The position numbers and the translations under genes were made by a program. Source: Nostoc sp. KVJ20 (GTDB lineage: Bacteria; Cyanobacteriota; Cyanobacteriia; Cyanobacteriales; Nostocaceae). From it: a stretch of DNA of 52,231 nucleotides. The stretch covers positions 1 to 52,231 of the forward strand of contig NZ_KV757566.1 in NCBI RefSeq assembly GCF_001712795.1, in the 5' to 3' direction. This document shows positions 25,764 to 34,446 of the stretch, one piece after another. The notes under the pieces were generated by a model. It did not search any database, had not been told where the DNA came from, and saw nothing but the letters and a program-made list of their open reading frames with translations. Each line of letters opens with the position of its first letter. The stretch's first letter is position 1.

Positions 25764-25905
25764 GAATGGCACTAAAAAGAAAAGCCAAAAGGCTTGTGTA
25801 GCATCGTTCCCAGTCTTAAGACTGGGAATGTATTTTGAGAGGCTCCGCCTCCAGGCTGGGAACCAGTCTATGGTCAGAATACATTTAGTTTTGCTAAGAG
25901 TTAGT
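25764..25905. mobile_element. GAATGGCACTAAG-family MITE, decayed copy
   Basis: A recognisable left end (GAATGGCACTAAAAAG) and internal dyads (TTCCCAGTCTTAAGACTGGG, GAGGCTCCGCCTCC) are present, but the right end is degenerate (TTTTGCTAAGAGTTAG) and no target duplication is visible. The right boundary is approximate. Confidence 0.5.
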
Positions 25906-25989
25906 TTATCTTAAATTTTGAGTTACATATACTTTAGCTCCTAAGCACTTGTATTGTAGCTATGACTATGCAATAATATCAAGTAAATC

Positions 25990-26015
25990 TACGATAAATC
26001 GGTAGATAAATAGTA
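25990..26015. promoter_or_regulatory. 26-bp TAC-N20-GTA dyad, site 3 (upstream of small ORF and ssuA relic)
   Basis: The halves are TACGATAAAT and GATAAATAGTA, agreeing with site 4 at 17 of 26 positions. It lies 165 bases before the ATG at 26181 and upstream of the ssuA relic, as expected if a functional sulfonate-binding gene once stood there. Confidence 0.45.
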
Positions 26016-26180
26016 TTTGTAGCTTTTGGCATAAGTACTGTACACACAGAGTAATCAGTGAGAACGCGAATACAGTAATACAACTCCAGTTGATATCGAG
26101 TTGAAAATTTTGATTTTTGCTTGGTTGTAAAGCTTGATTTTGCTCAAAGTTGACGGACATCTTAACTATGGAGACGTAAT

Positions 26181-26267
26181 TATGACAATTGCACTTGAAC
26201 GTCCTACTAAAAAATCTCGTTCAGCACAAATGAAGAATTTTAACCATTTCCATCAAAGTGATATATA
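26181..26267 (+). CDS. Possible 28-residue ORF or 5' remnant of a lost gene
   Basis: ATG at 26181 follows GGAGACGTAATT. The frame reads MTIALERPTKKSRSAQ and stops after 28 codons at SDI. I do not recognise it. Because an ssuA 3' relic lies 180 bases downstream on the same strand, and operator-like site 3 lies upstream, it may be the start of a gene deleted in its middle, or a short native ORF. Confidence 0.3.
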
Positions 26268-26442
26268 GCAATCCGATAGCGAAGCGGTAGCGAGTCTTGT
26301 CTACGACACGCTACGCGAACGAGCGTCTTTGATTTCTGAATCACTCGTAGAGGTAAGGGACTGGGGATTAGGGACTGGGGACTGGAAAGAAGGAATAAAG
26401 GTGTACTGAGTTTTGTTCAAAAATCAAATATGAGTCCTATAG

Positions 26443-26661
26443 GAATCCGCTTTGATTTCTGAACGAATTTGCGTAGATAGGCAACGACGAACTTACGGTT
26501 TAAGAGCAATTACTCCAGAAATTATGGCGGGTCAACAGCAAATCGCGGATTTATTTACCCAAGAGAAAGTAATTCCTAAATCCATAGATGTAAAAGAAGC
26601 AATGCTGACACCTGAGCAATATGCAGCTATCACACCTAAAACCATGATTAGTCAGAAATAA
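26443..26661 (+). pseudogene. ssuA: 3' relic of an ssuA-like binding-protein gene
   Basis: About 60 codons match the C-terminus of the first SsuA: QRRTYGLRAITPEIMAGQQQ against GRRGLSPELIAEQQ, and PEQYAAITPKTM against PPDLYAAITPPEIM. There is no export signal or ligand-binding domain, and the open frame begins after a stop at 26440. Just upstream, CTTTGATTTCTGAA occurs twice (26327-26340, 26450-26463), which may mark the rearrangement. It is a dead fragment of a third binding-protein gene. Confidence 0.8.
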
Positions 26662-26739
26662 TTAGTAATTCATAATTACAATGTACAATCAACGCGCTGC
26701 TTTTACTGTTGTTTTGAATAATTAAAGGATTTTTATTTT

Positions 26740-27351
26740 ATGGCAAAGACTTTTTCAACAATGCTACCTTTAGGTGTTTTAGCACCTGATTTTTATTTAC
26801 CAGATGTAGTTTCGGGTAGAACGATTTCACTCTCTGATTTTGCTAGCGAAAAAGCCTTGCTAGTGATATTTTTGAGTCGCCATTGTCCATACGTACAGCA
26901 CATCAAATTTGAATTAGCAAAACTGGGTCAGGACTATATACAAAATACAGATAGGAATCTGGGTATTGTGGCAATTAGTGCTAATGATATTACTACCCAT
27001 CCTGACGATGCACCGGAATCTTTGAAAGCCTTTGCACAAGAGTTAGATTTAGCTTATCCACTCCTGTTTGATGAGACTCAGAAAACCGCGAAAAACTTTT
27101 TTGCTGCTTGTACTCCTGACTTTTTTCTCTTTGATGCTACTCGCAGACTGGTTTATCGGGGACAGCTAGATGATAGCCGCCCACAAAGCGAAATACCTGT
27201 GACTGGAAAAGACTTGCGGGCTGCAATTGAAACTGTCTTGAGAGGTCGGGCTGTGACTTGGGAACAAAAGCCTAGTATTGGTTGTAATATCAAGTGGAAG
27301 CCAGGGAATGAACCTGCTTATTATCAAAATCCGGCGTTAGCGTTCGCGTAG
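26740..27351 (+). CDS. Thioredoxin-fold redoxin (AhpC/TSA-like)
   Basis: The 203-residue soluble protein has a redoxin fold: GVLAPDFYLPDVVSGRTISL, then LLVIFLSRHCPYVQHIK with one active-site Cys (C in RHCPYV) and no CxxC, then CTPDFFLFD (cis-Pro region) and RLVYRGQLDD. Proteins with [NR]HCPYVxH form a well-known thioredoxin-like group of unproven function; a peroxidase or thiol-reductase role is inferred. It follows the ssuA relic by 78 bases. The C-terminus (ALAFA) runs into a dispersed GCGTTCGCGTAGCG repeat, which may have changed the last residues. Confidence 0.82.
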   Translation: MAKTFSTMLPLGVLAPDFYLPDVVSGRTISLSDFASEKALLVIFLSRHCPYVQHIKFELAKLGQDYIQNTDRNLGIVAISANDITTHPDDAPESLKAFAQELDLAYPLLFDETQKTAKNFFAACTPDFFLFDATRRLVYRGQLDDSRPQSEIPVTGKDLRAAIETVLRGRAVTWEQKPSIGCNIKWKPGNEPAYYQNPALAFA

Positions 27352-27582
27352 CGTTCCGCAGGAAAGCTCACCCTTGGTAAGCTAATCAGCATTTAACTTG
27401 CATTATCAGGGCGGGTAAGATGCTCACCCCACAAGACATTGGTAAAATTTTAATATGCAAATTAGATGTGTTTTAGCTTATCGCAGTTCGATAGAAACTA
27501 GGAAATAGGGGCTAGGGTTGATTCTATACCCAATGTCGCTGGAAATTACTTTTAATACGGAATGGTAGCAAAGGGTTGAGTT
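27352..27582. other. Intergenic spacer with dispersed repeat
   Basis: Starts with the Nostoc-type GCGTTCGCGTAGCGTTCCGC repeat and continues as AT-rich DNA to the SDR gene. No operator-like 26-bp dyad or gene seen. Confidence 0.4.
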
Positions 27583-28332
27583 ATGGCAGGGAAATTAGAT
27601 AATAAAGTAGCAATTATTACAGGAGCTTCTGCGGGAATTGGCGAAGCTACGGCTATAGCCTTAGCCGCAGAAGGGGCAAAAGTGGTAATTGCAGCCAGAA
27701 GAGGCGATCGCTTGGAAGCATTATCCAAAAAAATTGCTACCAGTGGGGGAGAAGCATTACCTATTATTACTGATATCACCGACGAAACCCAAGCCAACAA
27801 CCTAATTCACAAAGCCAACGCAGAGTTAGGGCGAGTGGATATTTTAGTTAATAACGCAGGTGTAGCCCTGACAGGTAATATTCATGGCGGTAATACTTCC
27901 GAGTGGCGACGGATGTTTGATGTCAATGTCTTCGGATTGCTTTATGCTACCCATGCAGTCTTACCAATTTTCAAAGCCCAAGGTAGCGGTCATATCGTTA
28001 ATATCTCATCAGTAGCAGGCCGGATAGCCCGTGCAGGTGTGGGGATATACAACGCCACTAAATGGGGTGTGAATGCCATTTCCGAATCCCTACGGCAAGA
28101 AGTTTTACAAGATAACATCCGTGTCACTATTATTGAGCCTGGTTTGGTGGAGACAGAAATCAATAATCATGTCACCGATCCTGTAGCTAAAAAAAATGTT
28201 GAAGACCGGATCAAAGCAATTACACCACTACAAAGTGAGGATATTGCCAGAGCGATCGCTTATGCTGTAACTCAACCACCCCACGTTAATGTCAATGAAA
28301 TTCTCATTCGACCAACTCAACAAGAACGGTAA
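27583..28332 (+). CDS. Short-chain dehydrogenase/reductase
   Basis: The 249-residue classical SDR has cofactor motif TGASAGIGE (14-22), ARRGD suggesting NADP(H) preference, NNAG, a catalytic Ser in NISSVAG, and the YxxxK pair in YNATK. The C-terminal PGLVETEI is usual. It acts on an unknown alcohol or carbonyl. Its stop codon overlaps the start of the DOPA-dioxygenase-like gene by one base (TAATG), so the two are translationally coupled and probably work on the same pathway. Confidence 0.9.
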   Translation: MAGKLDNKVAIITGASAGIGEATAIALAAEGAKVVIAARRGDRLEALSKKIATSGGEALPIITDITDETQANNLIHKANAELGRVDILVNNAGVALTGNIHGGNTSEWRRMFDVNVFGLLYATHAVLPIFKAQGSGHIVNISSVAGRIARAGVGIYNATKWGVNAISESLRQEVLQDNIRVTIIEPGLVETEINNHVTDPVAKKNVEDRIKAITPLQSEDIARAIAYAVTQPPHVNVNEILIRPTQQER

Positions 28333-28691
28333 TGAAAGAAAATAGCATCATTACTGGTTTTCATGCTCATGTCTACTACGATACCAAGACTCGTGAGACT
28401 GCTGCCCGTATCCGAGAAGGATTAGGAGCTAGATTTGAAGTAAAACTTGGACGCTGGCACGATCAACCCATTGGCCCGCATCCACAAGCAATGTATCAAG
28501 TTGCCTTTTCACCAAACCAATTTACGCCAGTCGTCTCCTGGTTAATGCTCAACCGTGAAGGGTTAGATATTCTCGTCCACCCTGAGACGGGTGATGATGT
28601 CACAGATCATACAGCACATTCTTTATGGCTAGGAAATAAGCTAGATTTAAACGTCGATTTCCTACAACGCATCAAACCCCACGCCTCTTAA
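28332..28691 (+). CDS. DOPA 4,5-dioxygenase family protein
   Basis: The 119-residue protein matches the small DOPA 4,5-dioxygenase family: GFHAHVYYD with two His, RWHDQPIGPHPQAMYQ, and ILVHPETGDDVTDHTAHSLW, all rich in conserved His for metal binding. Plant and fungal relatives open catechol rings (betalain and related pathways); bacterial members are barely studied. Full length for the family. It is coupled by a one-base overlap to the SDR. In this region it might cleave an aromatic product of desulfonation (inferred). Confidence 0.85.
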   Translation: MKENSIITGFHAHVYYDTKTRETAARIREGLGARFEVKLGRWHDQPIGPHPQAMYQVAFSPNQFTPVVSWLMLNREGLDILVHPETGDDVTDHTAHSLWLGNKLDLNVDFLQRIKPHAS

Positions 28692-28858
28692 AAATCCTCT
28701 GCGTATCTCTGCGCTTTCCTTGGCGTACCAACCCTGCGGGAAGGCAAAGCGCCTATGCGTTTAAAAACCGCTAAAATTTTATGCGCTAATTCGTAATAGG
28801 CATACTTTTTCGGATCTTGCATTTGCGGCTTGTCTATGTGAATATTCTATCAGTAAAA

Positions 28859-28884
28859 TACGGTAAATTGCCCAATTTATCGTA
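28859..28884. promoter_or_regulatory. 26-bp near-perfect palindrome, site 4 (upstream of second ssuA)
   Basis: TACGGTAAATTG-CC-CAATTTATCGTA pairs at 11 of 12 positions, the best dyad of the six sites. It ends 31 bases before the ATG of the second SsuA gene, a position suited to an operator or activator site overlapping the promoter. Confidence 0.6.
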
Positions 28885-28915
28885 GTATTGTTATTGCTTG
28901 TAGTTTAATGTACGT

Positions 28916-29971
28916 ATGCTTAGTAAGTATTTACCACATCGACTGATGAAGATTGTCAGCAGTTTTCTTCAGAATTATGAAATATCCAGAATTGGCACAT
29001 TTGCCTTATTCTTTGCTGTCGGATTAAGTTTAACTCTTGTGATCTCGGCTTGTTCTCCCAACAACACAAGTAACTCCGCCGCAACGCAGACAGCAACTCA
29101 AGGTGTGGTAGTTCGTATCGGCTATCAAAAAGCGGCTACTATTCTCAACGCTCTCAAGAACCGAGGCAGTTTAGCGCAAACTTTAACTGCTGCTGGTGCT
29201 ACAGTCACATGGGCGGAATTTCCCGCCGGCCCACCTATGCTAGAAGCCATGAATGTAGGTAGTATTGACTTTGGCTACACAGGAGAATCACCACCAATAT
29301 TTGCCCAAGCCGCAGGTACTCCCTTGCTTTATGTTGCTTACGATCCTTGGAGTCCCAAAGCCGAAGCAATTGTTGTGCCGAAAAACTCGCCGATTAAAAG
29401 TGTTGCTGACCTTAAGGGGAAAAGAGTAGCCTTTGCTAAAGGGTCAAACACTAACTATCTTGTAGTCAAAGCTATAGAAGCTGCCGGATTAAACTATAGT
29501 GACATCCAACCAGCACATCTGACACCAGCAGATGCCCGTGCAGCCTTTGAAGGCGGTAACGTTGATGCTTGGGCAATTTGGGATCCTTACCTAGCAGCAG
29601 TTGAACACGATCTAGATGTCAGGATATTAACAGATGCGACAAATTTAGCACCAAATCGGGGTTACTATCTTGCTCGTCAAGAGTTTGTCAATTCTCACCC
29701 AGATTTGTTGAAAACCCTTTTAGATGAAATCAGCAAAACAGATAAATGGGCAGCAGATAATCCAGAGGAAGTTGCCAAGTTTCTAGAACCAGAATTAGGT
29801 ATTAAAGCAGCAGCATTGGAAATTGCTGAAAAACGCCGGGAGTATGGCGTTTTACCGCTAACAGATGAAGTCATCACTCAGCAACAAAACATTGCTGACA
29901 CTTTTCATAAAATTAAGCTAGTTCCCAAGCAAATCCAAGTCAAAGATATCGTTTGGAATGGTAATTCGTAA
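28916..29971 (+). CDS. ssuA: Sulfonate ABC transporter substrate-binding lipoprotein, SsuA-like (second copy)
   Basis: The 351-residue protein has a long N-terminal region, then a hydrophobic signal ending in a lipobox VISAC (Cys about 46), so it is likely anchored in the plasma membrane facing the periplasm. Conserved ligand-binding segments are VRIGYQKAATIL, YTGESPPIFAQAAG, KGKRVAFAKGSNTNYLV and AWAIWDPYLAA. It lacks the twin-arginine leader of the first copy. A start at an internal ATG (28946) is also possible. A 26-bp palindrome sits 31 bases upstream. The AprA-like flavoprotein gene follows after 156 bases. Confidence 0.87.
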   Translation: MLSKYLPHRLMKIVSSFLQNYEISRIGTFALFFAVGLSLTLVISACSPNNTSNSAATQTATQGVVVRIGYQKAATILNALKNRGSLAQTLTAAGATVTWAEFPAGPPMLEAMNVGSIDFGYTGESPPIFAQAAGTPLLYVAYDPWSPKAEAIVVPKNSPIKSVADLKGKRVAFAKGSNTNYLVVKAIEAAGLNYSDIQPAHLTPADARAAFEGGNVDAWAIWDPYLAAVEHDLDVRILTDATNLAPNRGYYLARQEFVNSHPDLLKTLLDEISKTDKWAADNPEEVAKFLEPELGIKAAALEIAEKRREYGVLPLTDEVITQQQNIADTFHKIKLVPKQIQVKDIVWNGNS

Positions 29972-30127
29972 TTCGTAATGACGCTCCTGCGTCGCTAACG
30001 CTGCGCTAACGTAATTCGTAATTTAGGAAGTCCCATCCCCATCATCTCCCACCCTGCGGGTTCGCGCTAGCGTCTCTGCAAGAGAAGCTAAAGCTACATC
30101 TCCACCACTCCCCACTTCTAAAAGCTT
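29972..30127. repeat. Dispersed palindromic repeat between ssuA and the flavoprotein gene
   Basis: Contains TAATGACGCTCCTGCGTCGC and GCTGCGCTAACGTAATTCG, the same family as near 18819 and 24240, then GCGCTAGCGTCTCTGC. No gene and no clear terminator. Confidence 0.5.
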
Positions 30128-31837
30128 ATGGACATCAATACCCAACAAATAAAAACTGATGTACTTGTCATTGGTGGCGGTACAGCCGGGACGATGGCTG
30201 GAATTAAAGCCAAACAAGCGAATCCAGATGCAGAGGTGCTGATCTTAGAAAAGGCTAACATCCGACGGAGTGGTGCGATCGCAATGGGTATGGATGGCGT
30301 GAATACCGCAGTCATTCCCGGACATTCCACCCCAGAACAATACGTGCGCGAAATCACCCTTGCTAACGATGGGATTGTCAACCAAAAAGCCGTTTATCAA
30401 ACAGGTAAATTAGGTTACGAAGTCATCCAAGAACTAGAAAGTTGGGGTGTGAAATTTCAAAAAGATGCCCAAGGCAACTATGACTTAAAACAAGTGCATC
30501 GTGTGGGTAAATATGTCTTACCCATGCCAGAAGGAAAAGACCTCAAAACAATTCTCACTCGCCAAGTCAAACGCCACAAAGTCAAAGTTACAAATCGCGT
30601 CATGGCAACCCGCGTCTTAGTTAAAGAAGGACGTGCTATTGGTGCAGTCGGATTTGATGTCAGAAACGGCGATTATATTGTCATTCAAGCTAAAGCAGTC
30701 ATTTTATGTACAGGTGCTTGCGGCAGATTAGGATTACCCGCTTCCGGTTATCTCTACGGCACTTATGAAAATCCTACTAATGCCGGGGATGGCTATTCAA
30801 TGGCTTATCATGCAGGTGCAGAACTTAGTAATATTGAATGCTTTCAAGTTAATCCTTTAATCAAAGATTACAACGGTCCCGCCTGTGCCTACGTTGCTGG
30901 GCCTTTTGGCGCACATACAGCCAACGCCGAAGGAAATCGCTTCATTAGCTGCGACTATTGGAGTGGTCAAATGATGTTGGAAATCTGGAAAGAATTAAAT
31001 TCTGGAAAAGGGCCAGTCCAACTGAAAATGACCCATCTTGATGAAGATACAATTGCTGAAATTGAATCTATACTGTGGGCAAATGAACGACCAAGTAGAG
31101 AACGCTTTCATCAAGGTAGAAATGAAGATTACCGCACCCACGGCATAGAGATGCACATTTCCGAAATTGGCTTATGTAGTGGTCATAGTGCCTCTGGTGT
31201 GTGGGTGAATGAAAACGCTCAAACAACCGTTCCAGGTTTATATGCAGCCGGAGACATGGCCAGTGTTCCTCATAATTATATGATTGGGGCATTTGTTTTC
31301 GGTCGTATAGCCGGAAGTCATGCCATTGAATATATTGAAGATTTAGATTTTATCGAACCAGATACAGATTTTTTAGAAGCTGAAAAAGCCAGAATTTATG
31401 CACCATTAACACGTCCCAATGGCGTACCTCATACTCAAGTTGAATTCAAATTAAGACGGTTAGTTAATGATTATCTGCAACCACCAAAATCAGGCAATAA
31501 AATTGAGATTGGTCTGAAACATTTTGTCCAATATCAACAAACATTAGATATAATGGGCGCTCGTGACCCCCATGAATTAATGCGTTCTTTGGAAGTTCAT
31601 TTTATTCGAGACTGTGCAGAAATGGCAGCTAGAGCATCATTATATCGTCAAGAAACTCGTTGGGGACTTTATCATTACCGTTTAGATTATCCTGAGAAAA
31701 ATGATGATGAGTGGTTTTGTCACGTCAATTTAAAAAAAGATGAATCAGGACAAATGATATTGTTTAAACGTCCTGTAGATCCTTACATAGTAGAAGTAGA
31801 TAAAATCAAAGACATTTATGATGTAACTGTGAGGTAA
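30128..31837 (+). CDS. FAD-dependent fumarate reductase/adenylylsulfate reductase A-like flavoprotein
   Basis: The 569-residue protein belongs to the FrdA/SdhA/AprA flavoprotein superfamily. It shows the dinucleotide motif LVIGGGTAGTMAGIKA (about 13-28) and EKANIRRSGAIAMGMDGVN, a late FAD-binding block VPGLYAAGDMASVPHNYMIG, and an AprA-like DPHELMRSLEVHF helix. Length is close to AprA (about 610-660) and somewhat short. With the diferredoxin at 34447, whose cysteine pattern is AprB-like, it probably forms a two-subunit flavo-iron-sulfur enzyme. True AprAB reduces APS to sulfite; cyanobacteria use PAPS reductase instead, so the substrate here is open. The context is a sulfonate-uptake locus. 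Confidence 0.82.
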   Translation: MDINTQQIKTDVLVIGGGTAGTMAGIKAKQANPDAEVLILEKANIRRSGAIAMGMDGVNTAVIPGHSTPEQYVREITLANDGIVNQKAVYQTGKLGYEVIQELESWGVKFQKDAQGNYDLKQVHRVGKYVLPMPEGKDLKTILTRQVKRHKVKVTNRVMATRVLVKEGRAIGAVGFDVRNGDYIVIQAKAVILCTGACGRLGLPASGYLYGTYENPTNAGDGYSMAYHAGAELSNIECFQVNPLIKDYNGPACAYVAGPFGAHTANAEGNRFISCDYWSGQMMLEIWKELNSGKGPVQLKMTHLDEDTIAEIESILWANERPSRERFHQGRNEDYRTHGIEMHISEIGLCSGHSASGVWVNENAQTTVPGLYAAGDMASVPHNYMIGAFVFGRIAGSHAIEYIEDLDFIEPDTDFLEAEKARIYAPLTRPNGVPHTQVEFKLRRLVNDYLQPPKSGNKIEIGLKHFVQYQQTLDIMGARDPHELMRSLEVHFIRDCAEMAARASLYRQETRWGLYHYRLDYPEKNDDEWFCHVNLKKDESGQMILFKRPVDPYIVEVDKIKDIYDVTVR

Positions 31838-31892
31838 AATATTCAACAATTAATTTATTCAGATGCTTAAAGCATTGACTTAGTAAAAAAAG

Positions 31893-33056
31893 ATGCAACT
31901 AACTAATTTTGAAATACCCAAAGGATTTAGCAGTTTTGTAAGCAACTTAGGTATTAAAGATAATACTGATGATTTCGTTTTGGTTAAATCAGAAGTTCCA
32001 TGTGTTGCTGATGGAGTCTTTACTCAAAGTCTATTTGCAGGGCCAAGTGTCACTATCAGCCGCCGAAATTTAACAGATGCTCAAGCGCAAGGCATTATAG
32101 TCATATCTAAAAATGCCAATGTTGCTAATGGTGCTATTGGCGTTGCTGATGCAGAAGAAATTATTCAACTTGTCGCAACTGAAACTGGGATAGCTGCTCA
32201 AGATATTGTTATAGCATCTACAGGTGTTATTGGAAGACGTTACCCCATAGAAAAAATCCGAGGTAGTTTATCAGGTATAGGTACAAAATTAACTACTGCC
32301 GATTTTGAAAAAGCAGCAGTTGGCATTATGACAACTGACACCGTACCTAAACTAGCTACGCGACAAATTGGCAATGCCAAGTTAATCGGAATTGCTAAAG
32401 GTGTTGGCATGATTGAGCCTAATATGGCTACGCTGTTAGCTTTCTTCTTCACCGATGCAGCCATTCCCAAAGATATACTTCCTGCTATTTTCCGACCTAT
32501 TATAGATAAAACATTTAACTGCCTGAGTGTAGATACTGATACTTCTACAAGTGATTCTGCTGTAATTCTTGCCAATGGTTTAGCTGGTGAAGTTTCGCAA
32601 CAAGAATTTACTCAAGCTTTGCAAGAAATCGCACATGAATTAGTGCTAAAAATCGCACAAGATGCAGAAGGTGCTACTAAAGTTATTGAAGTTACTGTAG
32701 ATACTGCTATTGACTATGCACAAGCTAAACGAGTTGCCAAAGCAATTGTTAATTCCCCTTTGGTAAAAACTGCTATTTATGGAGCCGATCCCAACTGGGG
32801 AAGAGTCGCTATGGCTATAGGCAAATGCGAAGATGATAAAGAGATAAATCAAGAAAAAGTTGTAATTAAATTTGATTTTATCCAAGTTTATCCTGACACT
32901 TATTCTGAGGAAAAGTTAGAGCAACTACAAAAAATTATGTCCCAAGAAAAAGTAAATATTCATGTCAGTCTCAATATTGGCGAAGCTGCTGCAACTGTAT
33001 GGGGATGTGACCTTTCAGAAGGTTATATTGATATTAATGGTAAATATTCAACTTAA
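31893..33056 (+). CDS. argJ: ArgJ-family ornithine/glutamate N-acetyltransferase paralogue
   Basis: The 387-residue protein is an N-terminal-nucleophile acyltransferase of the ArgJ family. The self-cleavage site is in KGVGMIEPNMATLLAF, where the Thr after NMA becomes the N-terminal nucleophile; ASTGVIGRRYP supplies the oxyanion Thr-Gly, and DPNWGRVAMAIG is the C-terminal substrate block. ArgJ moves acetyl groups between ornithine and glutamate in arginine synthesis, but family members also serve secondary metabolism (for example in clavulanate clusters). Its N-terminus and several positions look divergent, and it sits between sulfur-redox genes, so it may be a paralogue acting on another amine rather than the housekeeping enzyme. 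Confidence 0.8.
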   Translation: MQLTNFEIPKGFSSFVSNLGIKDNTDDFVLVKSEVPCVADGVFTQSLFAGPSVTISRRNLTDAQAQGIIVISKNANVANGAIGVADAEEIIQLVATETGIAAQDIVIASTGVIGRRYPIEKIRGSLSGIGTKLTTADFEKAAVGIMTTDTVPKLATRQIGNAKLIGIAKGVGMIEPNMATLLAFFFTDAAIPKDILPAIFRPIIDKTFNCLSVDTDTSTSDSAVILANGLAGEVSQQEFTQALQEIAHELVLKIAQDAEGATKVIEVTVDTAIDYAQAKRVAKAIVNSPLVKTAIYGADPNWGRVAMAIGKCEDDKEINQEKVVIKFDFIQVYPDTYSEEKLEQLQKIMSQEKVNIHVSLNIGEAAATVWGCDLSEGYIDINGKYST

Positions 33057-33081
33057 AATAATATGTGTTATAAAAATAACA

Positions 33082-33864
33082 ATGTCTATTTATAACTCAA
33101 TTGGTAAACAATATTCAAAAACTCGCATTCCTGATATCCGCATTGTCAATCAACTAATTGATTTACTCAATTTACCCAAAGGTAGCATTATCGCTGATAT
33201 TGGTGCCGGTACTGGTGGTTACAGTCTAGCCCTAGCTAACAAAGGATTTCTTGTTAATGCTATTGAACCTTCTTTAGTAATGCAAAAACAAGCAGTAGAA
33301 CATCCGCAAGTTAAGTGGTTCACTGGCTATGCAGAAAATTTACCTTTACCAGATAAGTCTGTTGATGGCGTTATAAGTATCCTAGCAATTCATCACTTTA
33401 CTCATCTTGAAAAAGCGTTTCAAGAAATGCAACGAGTTATTAGAGATGGGACAATAGTTTTGCTCAGTTTTGATATTAGGTTTGCTGAGAAAATATGGCT
33501 TTATGATTATTTCCCGTTTTTGTGGGAAGATGCTTTACGATTTTTACCACTTAACGAACAGATAAACTTAATTCAGAGTAATACTCAAAAGCATGTTGAA
33601 GTCATACCTCTTTTATTACCATACGATTTATCTGATTTATTCGCAGCAGCAGCCTGGAGACGACCAGAGTTATATCTTCAACCAGAAGTACGTGCTGGAA
33701 TATCATCTTTTGCGTTAGGAAATCAAGATTTAATAAATAAAGGATTACAGTTATTGGCAGCAGATTTAAGTAGTGGTGCATGGGTAAATAAATATGGTGA
33801 TGTTCGTAATTTAATGGAGATTGATTTGGGTTATCGTTTTATTCGCACAATGTTGAATAACTGA
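33082..33864 (+). CDS. Class I SAM-dependent methyltransferase
   Basis: The 260-residue protein starts with SIYNSIGKQYSKTRIPDIRI and has motif I IADIGAGTGGYSLALA, acidic loop NAIEPS, and VDGVISILAIHHF as motif IV/post-I of the UbiE-like methyltransferases. I chose the ATG at 33082, because upstream codons of a longer frame overlap argJ and carry no family sequence. It begins 25 bases after the argJ stop, so both are in one operon. The methyl acceptor is unknown. Confidence 0.82.
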   Translation: MSIYNSIGKQYSKTRIPDIRIVNQLIDLLNLPKGSIIADIGAGTGGYSLALANKGFLVNAIEPSLVMQKQAVEHPQVKWFTGYAENLPLPDKSVDGVISILAIHHFTHLEKAFQEMQRVIRDGTIVLLSFDIRFAEKIWLYDYFPFLWEDALRFLPLNEQINLIQSNTQKHVEVIPLLLPYDLSDLFAAAAWRRPELYLQPEVRAGISSFALGNQDLINKGLQLLAADLSSGAWVNKYGDVRNLMEIDLGYRFIRTMLNN

Positions 33865-33883
33865 ATAAATGTGATTTAAACTT

Positions 33884-34354
33884 ATGCTAATTCAAATGAC
33901 TATAGGTCAGACAATTAAAATTAGACAAGCTGAGATTAAAGATGTAGAGAGAATTGCTAGTCTTTGCGAACAACTTGAGTATTCTGTGACAAATCAACAA
34001 ATAGAACAGCGCCTTACTAAAATTAAAAATAACGATGCTCATATTGTGTATGTTGCCACTCTAGAAGATGAATATGTAATTGGTTGGGCACACGCTCATA
34101 TTTCAGAATTAATAATTATTCCTACCCAAGCAATCATTTTCGGTTTAGTGGTAGATAAAAATTATCGACATAATGGAGTTGGAAGGCTTTTAATGCAACA
34201 AGTTGAACAGTGGGCTAATCTGCTTGGCTGTGAAGGAGTCATACTCCGTTCTAATATTAAACGTAAAGAGGCTCACTTGTTTTATGAAAAAATTGGTTAT
34301 ACGAATATCAAGCAGTCGGTGACATTCTATAAAAAATTGCAGTCTCAAGAGTAA
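33884..34354 (+). CDS. GNAT-family N-acetyltransferase
   Basis: The 156-residue protein has the GNAT fold: IKIRQAEIKDVERIASLCEQ at the start, acetyl-CoA pyrophosphate loop in VDKNYRHNGVGRLLMQQVE (Q/RxxGxG/A-like RHNGVG), and HLFYEKIGY near the end. The start may be the second ATG (33899). Twenty bases separate it from the methyltransferase, so it is part of the same operon. The substrate amine is unknown; together with the ArgJ paralogue it makes two acetyl-transfer steps in one cluster. Confidence 0.82.
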   Translation: MLIQMTIGQTIKIRQAEIKDVERIASLCEQLEYSVTNQQIEQRLTKIKNNDAHIVYVATLEDEYVIGWAHAHISELIIIPTQAIIFGLVVDKNYRHNGVGRLLMQQVEQWANLLGCEGVILRSNIKRKEAHLFYEKIGYTNIKQSVTFYKKLQSQE

Positions 34355-34446
34355 ATAACTTAAAAAATGGTTACTGGAGTTATCCGTGGGAATGATTAGA
34401 ATTTTTTGTTTAAAGTTAATTAATTGAATTAGGGAATAATAAATGT

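Noticed and set aside
25966..26160. 64-codon minus-strand frame with a hydrophobic segment
   Set aside because: It covers operator-like site 3 and has no family features or ribosome binding site; cannot be excluded but not supported.
28859..28884. NtcA site (GTA-N8-TAC)
   Set aside because: The dyad is TAC-N20-GTA, the opposite polarity and spacing; no GTA-N8-TAC is present in the six sites.
30128..31837. Assignment as genuine APS reductase AprA
   Set aside because: The partner ferredoxin lacks the AprB tail, and cyanobacteria assimilate sulfate by PAPS reductase; kept as AprA-like only.
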